Source: Brachionus manjavacas
Lineage: Eukaryota; Rotifera; Eurotatoria; Ploima; Brachionidae
Assembly: GCA_019054805.1 (NCBI GenBank)
Contig: JAHQIY010000005.1
Span: 5,873,501-5,937,500 of the forward strand
DNA length: 64,000 nucleotides
Direction of reading: 5' to 3'
Positions 1 through 10,821 of this stretch are shown here, piece by piece. The position numbers were made by a program, and so were the translations under genes. How positions within the stretch are numbered: position 1 is the stretch's first letter; every line of letters begins with the position of its first letter. The notes under the pieces are model-generated. The model was not told the DNA's origin. It did no database searches and saw only the letters and a program-made list of their open reading frames with translations.

Positions 1-171
1 AACATGTCTAACTTGGACTTATTCCGATAGTTAATTTGTAATTTGTTAAATAAATAAATGTGTTTTTGTATAAAAAAATTTTTAATTTTGGTAAAATTGA
101 TTATCCGAATATTTTAATCCGAACAATGATTTCTTAAGGCGATTTCTATTCGGATTAACGAGAGTTGACTG
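1..171 (-). mobile_element. Terminus of a pogo/Tigger-like DNA transposon (runs off left edge)
   Basis: Read on the minus strand from 171, the sequence begins CAGTCAACTCTCGTTAATCC and is flanked by TA (172-173). This looks like the terminal inverted repeat and TA target of pogo/Tigger-type Tc1/mariner elements. A second stretch with the same TATCCGAA/TTAATCCGAA words lies at 100-125. The other terminus is outside the window and no transposase is visible, so it may be a non-autonomous copy. Assignment is by TIR similarity only. Confidence 0.45.
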
Positions 172-173
172 TA

Positions 174-1830
174 TTAGTTTGAGGGAAAGTTTCCGGCTAT
201 TCAGAATGGATCAACGCATAACTGAGGTACTGTATAGAAAAGGTACAGAGAATTAAGATAAGTTCAAGTAAAAAAAAACAAAATAAAAACCGCTGACACC
301 CTTGGATACAAAACACTTATCTAAAAGGAATAATTTATTTGTTTATTTATTTAATTTAATTAACGCCAATTCTGGCGATATAATAAAAAAGATTTAAATT
401 AAACTTCAGTCAATAGATATTTAGAAATTTAGTCTTTCTTATAATAACTGTGTTTGCTAATTTAAATTTTATAAAAAATAAGTATTGAAAAATTGTATAA
501 TGATAAAATTGTTTTTTTGCATAATTTTTAGCATAAACATTTTGTCAATTAATTATTCATCCAAATTTTAGAAAAGAGACTTAATAATGTTTTATTTTTT
601 ATTGCTTTACTATTCTATTTAGAATGCTTTTATTAGTAGGATAAGAAGAGTTTTTCCATTTTGATCATTACTGTTTATCATTGCAAAACATGTTTTGATT
701 GAGTCACTTAAACATTATCATTCTTTGCCATTATCTTTTAAAAGGAATAGTATCGTAATAAAGAAATTAATTATAAAAGAAATTAAGATAAAAGAAATAA
801 AGAAATTTATTTCAGCTATTTAGACAGTGGAATAAAGATGTTATCAAAATTCGAGCGCATAAAATTTATGTACAAGATTCTGCACAATTCGATGCTATTT
901 TTAAGATTTAAACCTATTGGAGAGAGTATCATATTTTTGTATTAAAAATATTAAAATTAAATCATAAATTCCTAAGAACTTTGAAATCATTTTTAAAAAT
1001 AAATTGTTTAGTTAAATTTGTCAAAAAGTTTTTATTTTCCAAATTGGTAAACTTTGGAACAAAAATTGAAATATTTTAATTCTGAAAAAGTTTTCACAAG
1101 ATATTTTTATTGATAGAAATAAAAAATTAAACAGGGAAAATTTTTCAATGCAAATCTTGTATTCCTCTTTAGCAACAATTTTGTAAACTTTATCTGACAT
1201 TCAAAAATTTTTTCATAATTTCGAATTATCAAGTTTCCGACATTTAAAGCGGGTAAATTGAGTTTATTTGTCTTCAAGTTCAGTACTAATTTGTCTGTTG
1301 GTCTAAAATTCCTCTTTGTTTATGACAATTATAGCCCAACTGACTAAGATTATGATTAAATAATAAATGTTTTTTAGATTGAAATTTTTAATGAATTACT
1401 TAAAAATATTTTGAAATAATTCAACTTTTCTTCATTAAGCTAAAAACGTGTTCAATACAGTCAAGAAAAATTATTTAGAAATTTTAAAGGCTTTTTGGGA
1501 ACGTTTTTTTTAAACAAAAATAATTTTTGGTTTTATTTAATCCTATGAATTTTTAAAATTTTACCTTGAGATTGATTAACTTGGGAGTTAAAATAACCAA
1601 AATTTTTATTTGCTTCAAAAAAAATTTCGAAAATTTTTTATCGTGTTTACAAAAGAATAATTTCCTTTAATTAAATCATATAAAAATTTTTTTTTAATTT
1701 ATTGAATATAAAAAGTAACTAAAAATATAAAGATCAATTTTGATTCTTTTCAGAGAATAGTAAAGATAATTTTTTTTACAAATGCTTACAAATAAATTAA
1801 CAATGGCTTAAAATTTTGACTTTCAAAATT
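174..1830. other. AT-rich stretch without recognisable gene; one LINE-type 3' tail
   Basis: No open frame with protein-like composition was seen on either strand. Positions 364-377 hold the inverted repeat CGCC...GGCG. Read on the minus strand it is followed by an (AAATAA)-rich tail down to about 329. The same module recurs near 10997, 34338, 58716 and 60236 and is probably the 3' end of a retroposon. The rest is poly-A/T-rich sequence. Confidence 0.5.
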
Positions 1831-2426
1831 TTAAATACTCAAAACACTCATTTGATAATCAATTTCTAATTTTTGATAGCTTGGCGGCTCCTGATTATCA
1901 TTTGAACGACAAGCGACTAAATTTTCGTACAAAGGTGGATTTTGACTATCATTTACTTGACCACGACTGGAATCGTGAGTGACCGACGAAATTGTTTCAA
2001 TAGGTCCAATGGCAATTTCATTAAATTCCTCAGTAACTGTACAGCAACAACAATATCGACAAAGTCGATTTTTAAAGAAAATCCGAAATCCTAAATTAAA
2101 TAGGGATTATAAAAGGCTTGATGAAATTTATTTTTTGGCAATACTTTTTTGAAAAATTATAACTATACATGGTATTGAAACAAGCAAACAAACAAATAAA
2201 ACCCTTAAGAAAAAAATTTTATCTGTTAAAATTAAAAGATAATTGTCACTTACCCTGCTATTGTTAGTCCTATTAAAAGCGGATAATCGACCTCTTTAGG
2301 TTCATTAGAAAAAGTACTTAGTGGTTTTGGTTTCCATGATTCATTTTCTTCGGAATCCTTTGAGCCATGAGTTGAACTTAAAAGATTGATTGCTATCAAC
2401 AAGGTAGAGCATATTAGGTTAATCAT
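1831..2426 (-). CDS. Three-exon gene: 163-residue type I membrane protein with two PPxY motifs
   Basis: Exons on the minus strand: 2254-2426, 2145-2203 and 1831-2090. The introns (2204-2253, 50 nt; 2091-2144, 54 nt) have GT-AG ends, and the phases agree at both junctions (2 then 1). The predicted protein starts at the first ATG after an in-frame stop. It has a signal peptide (residues 1-21, MINLICSTLLIAINLL...), a short Cys-free ectodomain and one long membrane segment (about 49-75). The segment is followed by basic residues and a CRYCCCC cluster (88-94) suited to palmitoylation. The cytosolic tail has PPLY (129-132) and PPSY (146-149), PPxY ligands for WW domains such as those of NEDD4-family ubiquitin ligases. 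The architecture recalls small WBP1/VOPP1/Shisa-like adaptors, but I cannot assign an orthologue. The single open frames are too short for simple ORF calling, so it is easily missed. Confidence 0.72.
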
Positions 2427-3584
2427 TAGTTGATTGACTTAAGCTGTTCAAAGGCATTGAGATTGGCCCTTAGAGATAGTTTTAGCTAATCGTTTCAAAA
2501 ATAATATTCTTTTAAAGTTACTTGAATTGAAATTTTACTTTTTTCTAAATTTTAAATTAAGAGGTAACATAAAATTAAATAAAGCTTTTTCTCTCTCAAC
2601 GTCTTTCTTACCTTTAATTAAATTTATGTTTTACGTAAAATCACAACTTAAAAATTTCTATTTTTTTATCAGACTAAATTATTTATGTCAACTTATATTA
2701 ATAATTAAGTTAAAATTGGAAGAGATTGTGAAACAAATTTAAACTCTTAAACGCATCAAAAATTTAGATTGTTTTTCACTTTGAGATTTTTTTTCAAATT
2801 ACATAAATATTATTTATAAAATCCTAAATCATTAAATTTTCATACTTAAATTTTAAAGGATACTGGAAAATTAGCTTCCACAAAAAGTAATAATGAAAGG
2901 TTTACTTTTATTCCATTTTCTTTGATGATAAATTTGCTTTCAAATAAAAACAAAAAAATAAAGGATCATTTTTCCAAAACACAATTACTTTGATTAATTT
3001 TCAAAAAATTTATTAACTTGACACAAAAATAAATGAGGTTTTGAAAAATTTTATTTGTTTTTGACGCAAAAATTTTTTCACTAAAAAAACAGAAAACTGA
3101 AAAAGGATACTTTTGTCTTTACGAGCTCAGGGAACAAAAATAAAAAAACTTAGAATAGTTGATTTTATCTAAATTTGGATTCTGTATACTAAAATTTGTT
3201 AAAAAAGGTGTATGGGCAATCAAATTTTAATGAAAATTTTTTCAATAAAAATTTTACAGAACTTCTATGTACCATTTAAATGAACATTTAACCTTAAATT
3301 GATTTTGAGATAAAAAAAATAGATTTGAAACAAAATGATTAATTAAATTTTCGTAAATCACATAAATAATCCAAATGTTAAATAGAAATTATTATATTTT
3401 ATTTAAATCAAAAGTTCAGGTATTTTTGAATTAATTAATTCTTAAATTAAAAAAATTAAGAAATTCACAATAAGAAATATAAATTATATGATGAAAAAAT
3501 TAATTCTTTAATAGACAAATATTTAAACAATTAAAATTTAAAATATTTCGAAAAATACTTTATTTAAGAAGAAAACTTTTAAAA
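2427..3584. other. AT-rich intergenic stretch, nothing recognised
   Basis: The only sizeable open frame (2527-2742, +) encodes low-complexity Phe/Leu/Lys/Asn-rich sequence typical of AT-rich DNA. The promoter of the PPxY membrane-protein gene must lie just above 2426, but no specific motif can be named. Confidence 0.5.
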
Positions 3585-3600
3585 TAAAAAACAAAAAAAG

Positions 3601-3690
3601 TCCCGCGAAGCGGATTTGAACCACTGACCTAAGGATCGCTTTGCATTTTAACTCTACAGTCCTCCGCTCTGCCAACTGAGCTATCGCGGG
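3601..3690 (-). tRNA. tRNA-Tyr (GTA), 17-nt intron, copy 1
   Basis: The 90-nt gene has an acceptor stem CCCGCGA pairing with TCGCGGG, A box TAGCTCAGTTGG and B box GGTTCAAATCC. Anticodon GTA is followed at position 37/38 by a 17-nt intron, the usual site in eukaryotic tRNA-Tyr. A run of T follows the 3' end on the transcribed strand (a run of A just below 3601), as expected for a Pol III terminator. The CCA end is not encoded. It is divergent from copy 2. Confidence 0.97.
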
Positions 3691-3795
3691 CTTACTATTC
3701 ATGCGAAAATAAAATTATATGATAATTTCGAAACTATTGCCTAAGGAAATTAAATTGAATAAGTGAAGAATATTTTTATTCAATATTATGACAAG

Positions 3796-3885
3796 CCCGC
3801 GATAGCTCAGTTGGCAGAGCGGAGGACTGTAGAGTTAAAATGCAAAGCGATCCTTAGGTCAGTGGTTCAAATCCGCTTCGCGGGA
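3796..3885 (+). tRNA. tRNA-Tyr (GTA), 17-nt intron, copy 2
   Basis: Identical in all 90 nt to copy 1 but on the opposite strand. Same 17-nt intron after base 37, same A and B boxes. The 3' flank is C followed by seven T, a Pol III terminator. The 5' flank GACAAG is shared with the copy at 62161. Confidence 0.97.
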
Positions 3886-4115
3886 CTTTTTTTAATAACA
3901 TCTCGAACGAATTTTAATTTTTTTATATAAATTAATTCTTTTAAATTGTTTTTTAATTTCTCCTCATAAAATTATATTATTTATTATTATATTTTTATTT
4001 TATTTTTTTGGAAGTTTTTAAAAAATTCAAAAATATGATTAAATTTATAAAATAATTTAAAAGAATTAATTTATATAAAAAAATTAAAATTCGTTTGAGA
4101 TGTTATTAAAAAAAG

Positions 4116-4205
4116 TCCCGCGAAGCGGATTTGAACCACTGACCTAAGGATCGCTTTGCATTTTAACTCTACAGTCCTCCGCTCTGCCAACTGAGCTATC
4201 GCGGG
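4116..4205 (-). tRNA. tRNA-Tyr (GTA), 17-nt intron, copy 3
   Basis: Reverse-complement mirror of copy 2 about the palindrome centre near 4000. All 90 nt agree, including the intron. Copies 2 and 3 converge on the loop. Confidence 0.97.
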
Positions 4206-4310
4206 CTTGTCATAATATTGAATAAAAATATTCTTCACTTATTCAATTTAATTTCCTTAGGCAATAGTTTCGAAATTATCATATAATTTTATTTTCGCAT
4301 GAATAGTAAG

Positions 4311-4400
4311 CCCGCGATAGCTCAGTTGGCAGAGCGGAGGACTGTAGAGTTAAAATGCAAAGCGATCCTTAGGTCAGTGGTTCAAATCCGCTTCGCGGGA
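4311..4400 (+). tRNA. tRNA-Tyr (GTA), 17-nt intron, copy 4
   Basis: Mirror of copy 1 about the palindrome centre, identical over 90 nt. A T7 terminator follows at 4402-4408. It is divergent from copy 3 across a 105-bp spacer. Confidence 0.97.
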
Positions 4401-4416
4401 CTTTTTTTGTTTTTTT

Positions 4417-5222
4417 ATATTAAAATTTTAATATTCAATTTATTTTGATCTTCATATCTATTGCTCTTACAGTATTTTTTGCTGAGTGAAGCATTCACCA
4501 TTATCAAAAATTACATAAAAAGTGCATGCAATGACAATGACTTTTTCTATGTTAAAAATATTAATACTAAATCAAATGGATTACTTATGATAGTTTGGAA
4601 TTCCTATTGAATAATTTGAAATAAATTAATTTTAGTTAAACAATTTTTTAGCTAAATTTTGAATTTTTTAGCTTCATAACTTTTGTTTGCAAATAAAACC
4701 GTATTTGAATAATTCCAACATTTAGATTTACCTGATCTTTGGCACCAATTTAGATTGGCATAATCAGAATGGTACAAATATTAGTAACTATCACACTAAA
4801 TCCCACAAGACACAAAAGTCCACAGACCGAACAAGTGTTGACTTATTCTTTTTAATTTAATTTTTTTTGCTATTAATTTGAATGCTGATTTTAAAATGCA
4901 TTTTTTTTTCTAAATTATTCTTCAGGAAAAATAGAAATTAAAAAACAAGAGTGAAGTTTCGACTTTAGTTAATTAGTTAGTTGAATTAACTAAAAAATAA
5001 TTCAATACCAATTCAATACAAACTCAATTTTTATTCAATAAAAATTTTTTTTTTTATGTGTTAGTTACTTTATTGAGTTAAAATTGTGAAAAAAAAATAC
5101 AAAGAAAATATAAAGGACAGAAAAAAAGGTTTCATTAAGGTGTAGTCCATACCATTTTCTCTGGAAATCCAGGTAAAAACCAATCTCTAACTTTGAAACA
5201 TTTTGGAAAAAATATACCGTAA
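4417..5222. other. AT-rich intergenic stretch, nothing recognised
   Basis: No coding-like frame, RNA gene or terminal repeat was seen on either strand. Confidence 0.5.
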
Positions 5223-5224
5223 TA

Positions 5225-5760
5225 AAAAAAAGCTTATATTTCTAGGCATCACTTTCGATGAAGATCTTAACTTCCACTCGCATGTAGACTTTATTAGATC
5301 AAGATGAATTGATCGTATCGACGTCTTAAAAATTCTGGTAAAAAGTCTTGGAAACATAACCACAATACTCTGGTTAATATATATAAATCATTAATTGGCT
5401 CTATTATTGATTATAGTTTCTTTATTCCTATTCTAGTCTCAAAAATCAACCTCTCTAGGCTTCAAGTTCTCCAAAATGTTTCAATTAAGTACAGTTATAA
5501 TTTTCCTCAAGATACTCCATCGGATCTCCTGATAAATTTCCTAGATGACATAAAGCTAGATAGCATTGTAGTTCGTTTAAATAAACTATTCATATAATAT
5601 CTTAAAAATAGTGTTATTTTCATAAAAACACTTACTATTGAATTAATCTAAGACTATGTCAGTACTTTTGCTAATAGCTCAAGATCTTGTAAGAAAAAAA
5701 CACCAATATGTAATATATGGAATGAATTCGGTGAATGGTTAAATTATAAGGGGTTATTCT
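5225..5760 (+). pseudogene. Decayed non-LTR retrotransposon, RT C-terminal part
   Basis: A plus-strand translation with stops gives LGITFDEDLNFHSHVDFIRS, then further on LVNIYKSLIGSIIDYSFF and LQVLQN, the post-RT thumb/tail of Jockey-superfamily LINE ORF2. It is the same family as the fragment at 63363-64000, which has the matching words FLGIKFD, GSIIDYSFF and YDTPS. It is a 5'-truncated, inactivated copy; a poly-T/A-rich stretch follows. Confidence 0.75.
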
Positions 5761-6211
5761 CTGATTTTAAATCTTTTTGCTTTATTTTTTTTTTTACACT
5801 AAAATTAAACAAAAAAAAAACGCTTTTCCAGTAATTTACCAACTTATTCTTTTTTGTACTTAATTTAAAAAAAAAAAATTATGTTTACTTTTTTCACCTA
5901 AAAATTCTATGTTTTACTTATCTAATAGCAGAAGGAGTTTTATTACCCAGAGATATTTCAAATTTAAATAAACCAAAAAAAAAGGTTTCATAAAAGTTAA
6001 TTAATAAAATGAGCATTGTGCTCAATTTAGCTTTTCAGGTCTTACAAATTCAAATTGAGCTAATGAAATTTTATTGACAAAAAACAAATTTAATTTTGAA
6101 TCAATTAATCATTTCAAATATTGAGAAACATATACAGTATGACGCATAATTGTGAGAGTATACCTCTTGTTTCACACCACTTTCAATCGTTAAAAGGTCA
6201 TAAATATTTCC
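5761..6211. other. AT-rich stretch between two LINE fragments
   Basis: Low-complexity sequence, no gene seen. It may include the 3' UTR of the fragment ending near 5760. Confidence 0.4.
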
Positions 6212-6483
6212 ATTTTTTTTTTTTTTTTTTTTTCTTATTCACTCCTTGTGGAGCATAGGGTCATTACTTTTGATTTCCACTCAAGTCGATTTTTTGCCTT
6301 TACCCTTGCTTCTCCCCATGTCATACCCATTTCGATGAGCTCTTTCGTGATTGTTGACCTCCATGTTACTGCTGGTCGTCCTACCTTACGTCGCCCTTGA
6401 GGTGTCCATTAAAGGGCCCTTTTTGGTATCCGTGTTTCTTTCATTCTAAGTACATGCCCAAGCCATCGCAGTCTTTTGTTCTT
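6212..6483 (-). pseudogene. 5'-truncated LINE fragment with poly(A) tail (different family)
   Basis: On the minus strand this reads RLRWLGHVLRMKETRIPKRA, one stop, then GRPAVTWRSTITKELIEMGM and a terminal LCSTRSE before a stop. That is the conserved C-terminal tail (LRWLGHVLRM, TWRxTxxKEL, MTWGEA) of a widespread group of animal LINE ORF2 proteins. A 20-plus-nt poly(A) tail follows (poly-T at 6212-6232 on the plus strand). Just before it is a CTCC/GGAG hairpin (around 6242-6254). It is higher in GC than its surroundings and severely 5'-truncated. Confidence 0.82.
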
Positions 6484-6498
6484 AGAGAGGTTGTTCTT

Positions 6499-6552
6499 AA
6501 TTTGTCTACCTAATGGAAATATTACTTAATATTTCCATTAGGTAGACAAATT
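6499..6552. repeat. Perfect 25-bp inverted repeat with 4-nt loop
   Basis: 6499-6523 and 6528-6552 are exact reverse complements around a 4-nt loop. It sits directly upstream of the LINE fragment's broken 5' end. It may be a snap-back formed at integration or a foldback element; function unknown. Confidence 0.9.
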
Positions 6553-8101
6553 ATAGCTGAAGCTGAGTCATAGTATTTCTTAAAAAGCATTCTATAGTAA
6601 TTGTTCAACTTACGTAATTTGACGTAAATTTACGTAAAATCCATGTGGCGTAGCGCTACTGTAAGTTAAACCACCCCATCTTTCCGTTAGTTATCAAATG
6701 CTTTTTGGTCATCCAAAGAAGCTTATCTACAATCTTTAATTACAAAAAATTATGATTACATTACATATAGGATATTTTTCTCTGAAAACCAAACTGATTC
6801 TTACTTTTAAAAGATTAGGAGAATGATAATGAATAATTTTTTCAAAAATAAGATCTAATCAGTCAGAAATAGAAATAGGCCTTATGTTGTTTATGTTTGA
6901 ACTAATTTTTAGTTATCTTTTAAAGTGGGATATATTTTGGCGATATTTAAGCCATTCGGAATTACGTTTAATGTAAAAATTGGTTAAAAAATTTTAATAG
7001 AAAATATCCAAAACCGGAGAATTATTAAATTACTAAATTAAATGACATAGAATTATATCCTCTAACTAGGGAATATTTACACTCGTCTATAACTTTGTTC
7101 AAGGAATCCATTGTTACATTTTTCAAACTTATTTAACATTTTCTTTTTCAAAAATAAATAAATAACAAGCTCGTAAAATGTTGAGTGCGAATATTGTGGA
7201 AAATGATTTCAATTTTAGCACATTAGTAGATGCTGAGTCTTTAGTAAAGAACAAATGGTAGAACATTTGATTACTTACAAGATTGTGAGTCTTAAAAGAA
7301 TTCCGAAGGCTTATTAAAGATCCAAAGTTCGATAATATCCTAAGTGGAAGTAAAATGATGAAGAGAGAATACTGGGCTTGTCCTAATAAATGTAGGAAGA
7401 GAATTGTAGAAGCACTCTGTAATACTTGTTTAAAATAAGCCATTTTTAAATTTCCACGGTTAAATATAAATTTTGATCTAAATGAATTTTTTTTTTATTT
7501 TTTATTAATTTTTAATTTTTTTTTTCATATATTGAAGGAGCATTACCTCGGTAAAGATAATCAAATAAATAAATAAATTATTTATAAGTTAAAAAAAGAA
7601 TTTTCAATATTTTTTTCAAATTTCCAAAAAAAATTAAATTCATTCTATTTCACTAAAGAGTTTAATTTCAAATATTGAAAGTGCTCGCAATATTAACTTA
7701 AAATTATTTTTTTTTGAAACCAAAAAAAAATATTTGAAACATCGCACTTTTTCAATAATATTTCAACATTCGATACATTTTGTTATTCGAACACAAAAAT
7801 TAAATCTTTATCAATTATTTTTCAATTTTTTAGAATCTTAAAAGTTAATAAAAAATAAATTGAAACCTATGAATTAAAGTAATTAGTGTGAGGATGAGAT
7901 TTTAATGATTTTAAAAATTTTCAAAAAAAAATAGTTAACTTTTGGGCATAAATAAAAAAATAATTGTCTTTTCTTTTACTCGATCAAAATTAAATTTCAA
8001 AATATTTGTTTATTTTAAATTATGCTAATCTAAACTAGCGAATATAGACCTATAAAGCACATGTAAATTTAAAAATTTGAATTTCAACTCAAAATTCAAT
8101 T
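6553..8101. other. Intergenic; faint ORF relic and a LINE 3' tail
   Basis: Around 6612-6635 lies the palindromic word GACGTAAATTTACGTAAA, which recurs elsewhere in the window. At 7288-7437 (+) a short frame reads like protein (LSGSKMMKREYWACPNKC) and ends in a stop, but has no start and no recognised family; it could be a gene relic. At 7532-7579 (+) the module GAAGGAGC...CTCGGTAAAGAT plus (AATA)n matches the 3' end of the Jockey-type LINE at 25576. The antisense frame at 7129-7443 is not supported. Confidence 0.45.
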
Positions 8102-10821
8102 ATGAAGCATATTAAACAAAGGTAGATTTGCTTTTTTAAAATATTGATTAAAAATTCTGTTCAAAGCCTCAAGATCGATAGGGTGAAAGAAACTCAGTAC
8201 ACCGGCGGAAACATATGTGTGAGCTCGTGTGGTAAATATCTTTTCTGCATTTACGGAACTAGCGTAAATGTGATTGACATCCAAACAGGCAGCACTAAAC
8301 ACTCGCTCGAAAGCGTAAGTGAATTTGTCACCTTTTTTTACCTGTTGCTCTAAGTTAACTAAAGGAAGAAGAAGAAGTCACTTGTATTTCACTCTCTCCG
8401 GATGATAAACACTTAATAACTGCCCACAAAAACCTGCTTTTAAAACAATGGGACAATTGGAACCTATTCGAAGAAACAGACACAAAAAAAGTGACTACCA
8501 AGTGTACACGAACATGGAAGGCTATACACACGGCGCCAATTCACTACATGTGTTTTGACTCGTCCAGCACTTTACTAGCCACCGGAAGCAGCGACTACAC
8601 TGTCAAAGTTTGGGATGTCCAGGCCCAGTACTGCACCCACAACCTCAAGGGCGCTCAGGGTATTATCCGAAGCATTGTGTTCTATCCGGATGTCCGGTCT
8701 AAGCAACAACTAGTGACCGGAGCCGATGACGGAAAGATTAGAGTGTACAATCTAAACAACAGTCAAATGGTAGCTTGTCTCGAAGGACACTTTAGCACCG
8801 TGACTAGTCTTGAATATTTGCATGGAGACAAGTTGATCAGCTCTTCCAGAGACAAAGTATTGATCATTTGGAATTTGGAGTCTTTTACTAAATTGAAAAC
8901 TGTGCCAGTCTATGAGTCCATTGAATCGATTTTGGTCGATTCCAGAATAGAAGATAACCCAAATGAACGCTTCGTCATTACGATGGGAAATGATGGCCTA
9001 CTGAAAATTTGGGATACAAAAAAATCCAAAATTTTGTACAAACAAAATGAGGCTGAATCTCTTAAAATTCAAAAGCGGACAGAAAATGAACTAGAACAGG
9101 TCATTAGCTTCGGAATTTACAACAAAAAAATAAATACTCTATTTTTGGTCAGCAGTGATCAAATGATTGTGTTTGTGCGTGTGGACAGTGATCTAATTAA
9201 AAAAATGATTGACAAAGAGGATTTGGATGAGAACGATGGTGCAAAGGTGTTCACTCACTACAAACAATACATCGGAGATCATGGCGAGATACTAGACCTT
9301 CAGTATTGCAGTAAAAAGCAAAATCTGCTGGCCATGGCAACTAATAGTGAATTTTTGAAAGTCTATGATTTAAATACATGGGACTGTAGGCTGCTCAAAG
9401 GCCACACTGACTTGGTTATTTGTCTGGCCGTGTATGTTGACAAAAATTCAAATTTAAGCTATTTGGCATCAAGCTCCAAAGACAACACAATACGCTTGTG
9501 GAGCATTGACTCTGAATCGAATACATTTGAATGTATTCTAGTGTGTCGTGGTCACACACAAGATGTGGGCGCTCTTGCTTTTTCTCACTTGGGCCTACAT
9601 TATCTAATTTCGGGCAGCATTGACACCACTATTAAATCATGGAAAATTTTGATGGACAAAAATAATTCTGAATTTAAAATGGATGCTCAGTTTACCATAA
9701 AGGCTCATGAAAAAGACATAAACAGTGTATGTGTGTCGCCCAACGATAAGCTAGTCGCGTCTGGTTCTAGCGATAAAACAGCCAAAGTTTGGGACAGTGG
9801 AGATGGAAGTTGTCTAGGTGTTCTGAGAGGACACAAACGAGGAGTTTGGTGTGTGCAGTTTTCCACTGTTGATCAACTGCTGGTGACAAGTAGTGCTGAT
9901 GGAACCATTAAATTGTGGTCGTTGGGTGATTTTTCGTGTGTCAAAACTTTCGAAGGCCACAGTACTTCGGTCCTAAGAGTCTCGTTTTTGAACAATGGCA
10001 CCCAGTTGATTTCGAGTGCATCGGATGGCTTGGTAAAATTGTGGAATATAAAGACTAACGAGTGTGTTGGAACTTTTGACGAGCATGAAGACAAAGTTTG
10101 GGCTCTGAGTGGCACCAAAGACGAGACCCAGTTTGTCAGTGGAGGAGCTGATGGTAAATTAATTGTCTGGAAAGATGTAACTGATGAAATGTACGAACAA
10201 GAGCTTGAGAAACGAGAAGAAATTTTGTTAAAGTAAGGAATTTTGCTTTCTCATGAAATATTTTTATGCCATTTTTTACTTTTTTTCAGGGAGCAAGAAT
10301 TGGATAATTATTTGAAAGAGAAAAAATGGAAAAAAGCACTCGGTCTAGCCATTCAGCTTGACAAGCCCTTTAGATGCTATGAAATTATTCAAGAGATATT
10401 GTTATCGAACATTGGAGAGGAATCTGGTGCCAAAGAGAATAAAGGGCGACAAGATTTGGAAAAAACTTTCCTGAAATTAAGAGATGACCAAATAAGTAAT
10501 TAAAATATGAAAAAATTTTCTGGTTTAAAATAATTTATTTATATTCAAGAATCGTTGTTAAAATATGCCAATGATTGGAACACTAATACCAAGTTTTGTT
10601 TGATAGCTCAGGTGGTGTTCGAGCTGATAATGAGAAATTATCCGCCAGAATTTCTGATAGACGAATCTAATCATGAATTTGCGGCAAAAATAGTTGAGCA
10701 ATTTTTACCATATAGTGAAAGACACTTTGCCAGATTGAATAAATTGTCCCAACAAATTATGTTTATAGACTTTGCTTGGCAAAATATGAAATTGGAAGAT
10801 AAAAAAATAGAAAATAAATAA
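8102..10821 (+). CDS. TBL3: TBL3/UTP13: WD40 protein of the small-subunit processome
   Basis: Five exons: 8102-8121, 8167-8314, 8365-10232, 10290-10495 and 10550-10821, giving 837 residues (vertebrate TBL3 is about 800). All introns are GT-AG of 45-57 nt and the frame is continuous. The N-terminus starts MKHIKQSLKIDRVKETQYTG; the ATG lies in a 20-nt first exon. About a dozen WD repeats follow (roughly residues 60-650), with repeat ends such as VKVWD, LIIWN, IRLWS, AKVWD and IKLWS. Hallmark words shared with TBL3 are LFCIYGT, RTWKAIHTAPI and GHTQDVGAL. The Utp13-specific C-terminal helical domain occupies about 690-837 (KKALGLAIQLDKPFRCYEII, DWNTNTKFC). In the family the protein sits in the UtpB subcomplex and is needed for early 18S pre-rRNA cleavage in the nucleolus. 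Only the tiny first exon is uncertain. Confidence 0.93.

Larger units (their letters stand above)
3585..4416. repeat. Nested palindrome with two ~363-bp arms, each carrying two tRNA-Tyr genes
   Basis: Arms 3585-3947 and 4054-4416 are inverted copies; paired positions sum to 8001. They are separated by about 106 nt of AT-rich loop. Within each arm two tRNA-Tyr genes are divergent around a 105-bp spacer (3691-3795 and 4206-4310). The two spacers are exact reverse complements. The only differences seen are one substitution (3905 versus 4096) and a length change in a T run at the outer edge. The near identity means recent formation, continuing correction between arms, or an assembly artefact. Confidence 0.93.

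Noticed and set aside
2091..2253. Direct two-exon join for the PPxY membrane protein
   Set aside because: Phases 2 and 1 disagree and the join hits a stop; the 59-nt middle exon resolves this and completes the membrane helix.
3601..4400. CRISPR-like or tandem repeat array
   Set aside because: The repeated units are tRNA-Tyr genes in inverted, not direct, order, in a eukaryotic setting.
7129..7443. Open frame of 104 residues on the minus strand
   Set aside because: Leu/Phe/Ser-rich antisense shadow; the protein-like signal, weak as it is, lies on the plus strand.
8096..8302. Minus-strand frame over TBL3 exon 2
   Set aside because: Antisense to a conserved exon; composition explained by that exon.
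8144..8353. TTG/GTG-started reading of exons (also 8491, 15905, 41289)
   Set aside because: These are internal exon frames of spliced genes; ATG-bearing first exons were found instead.
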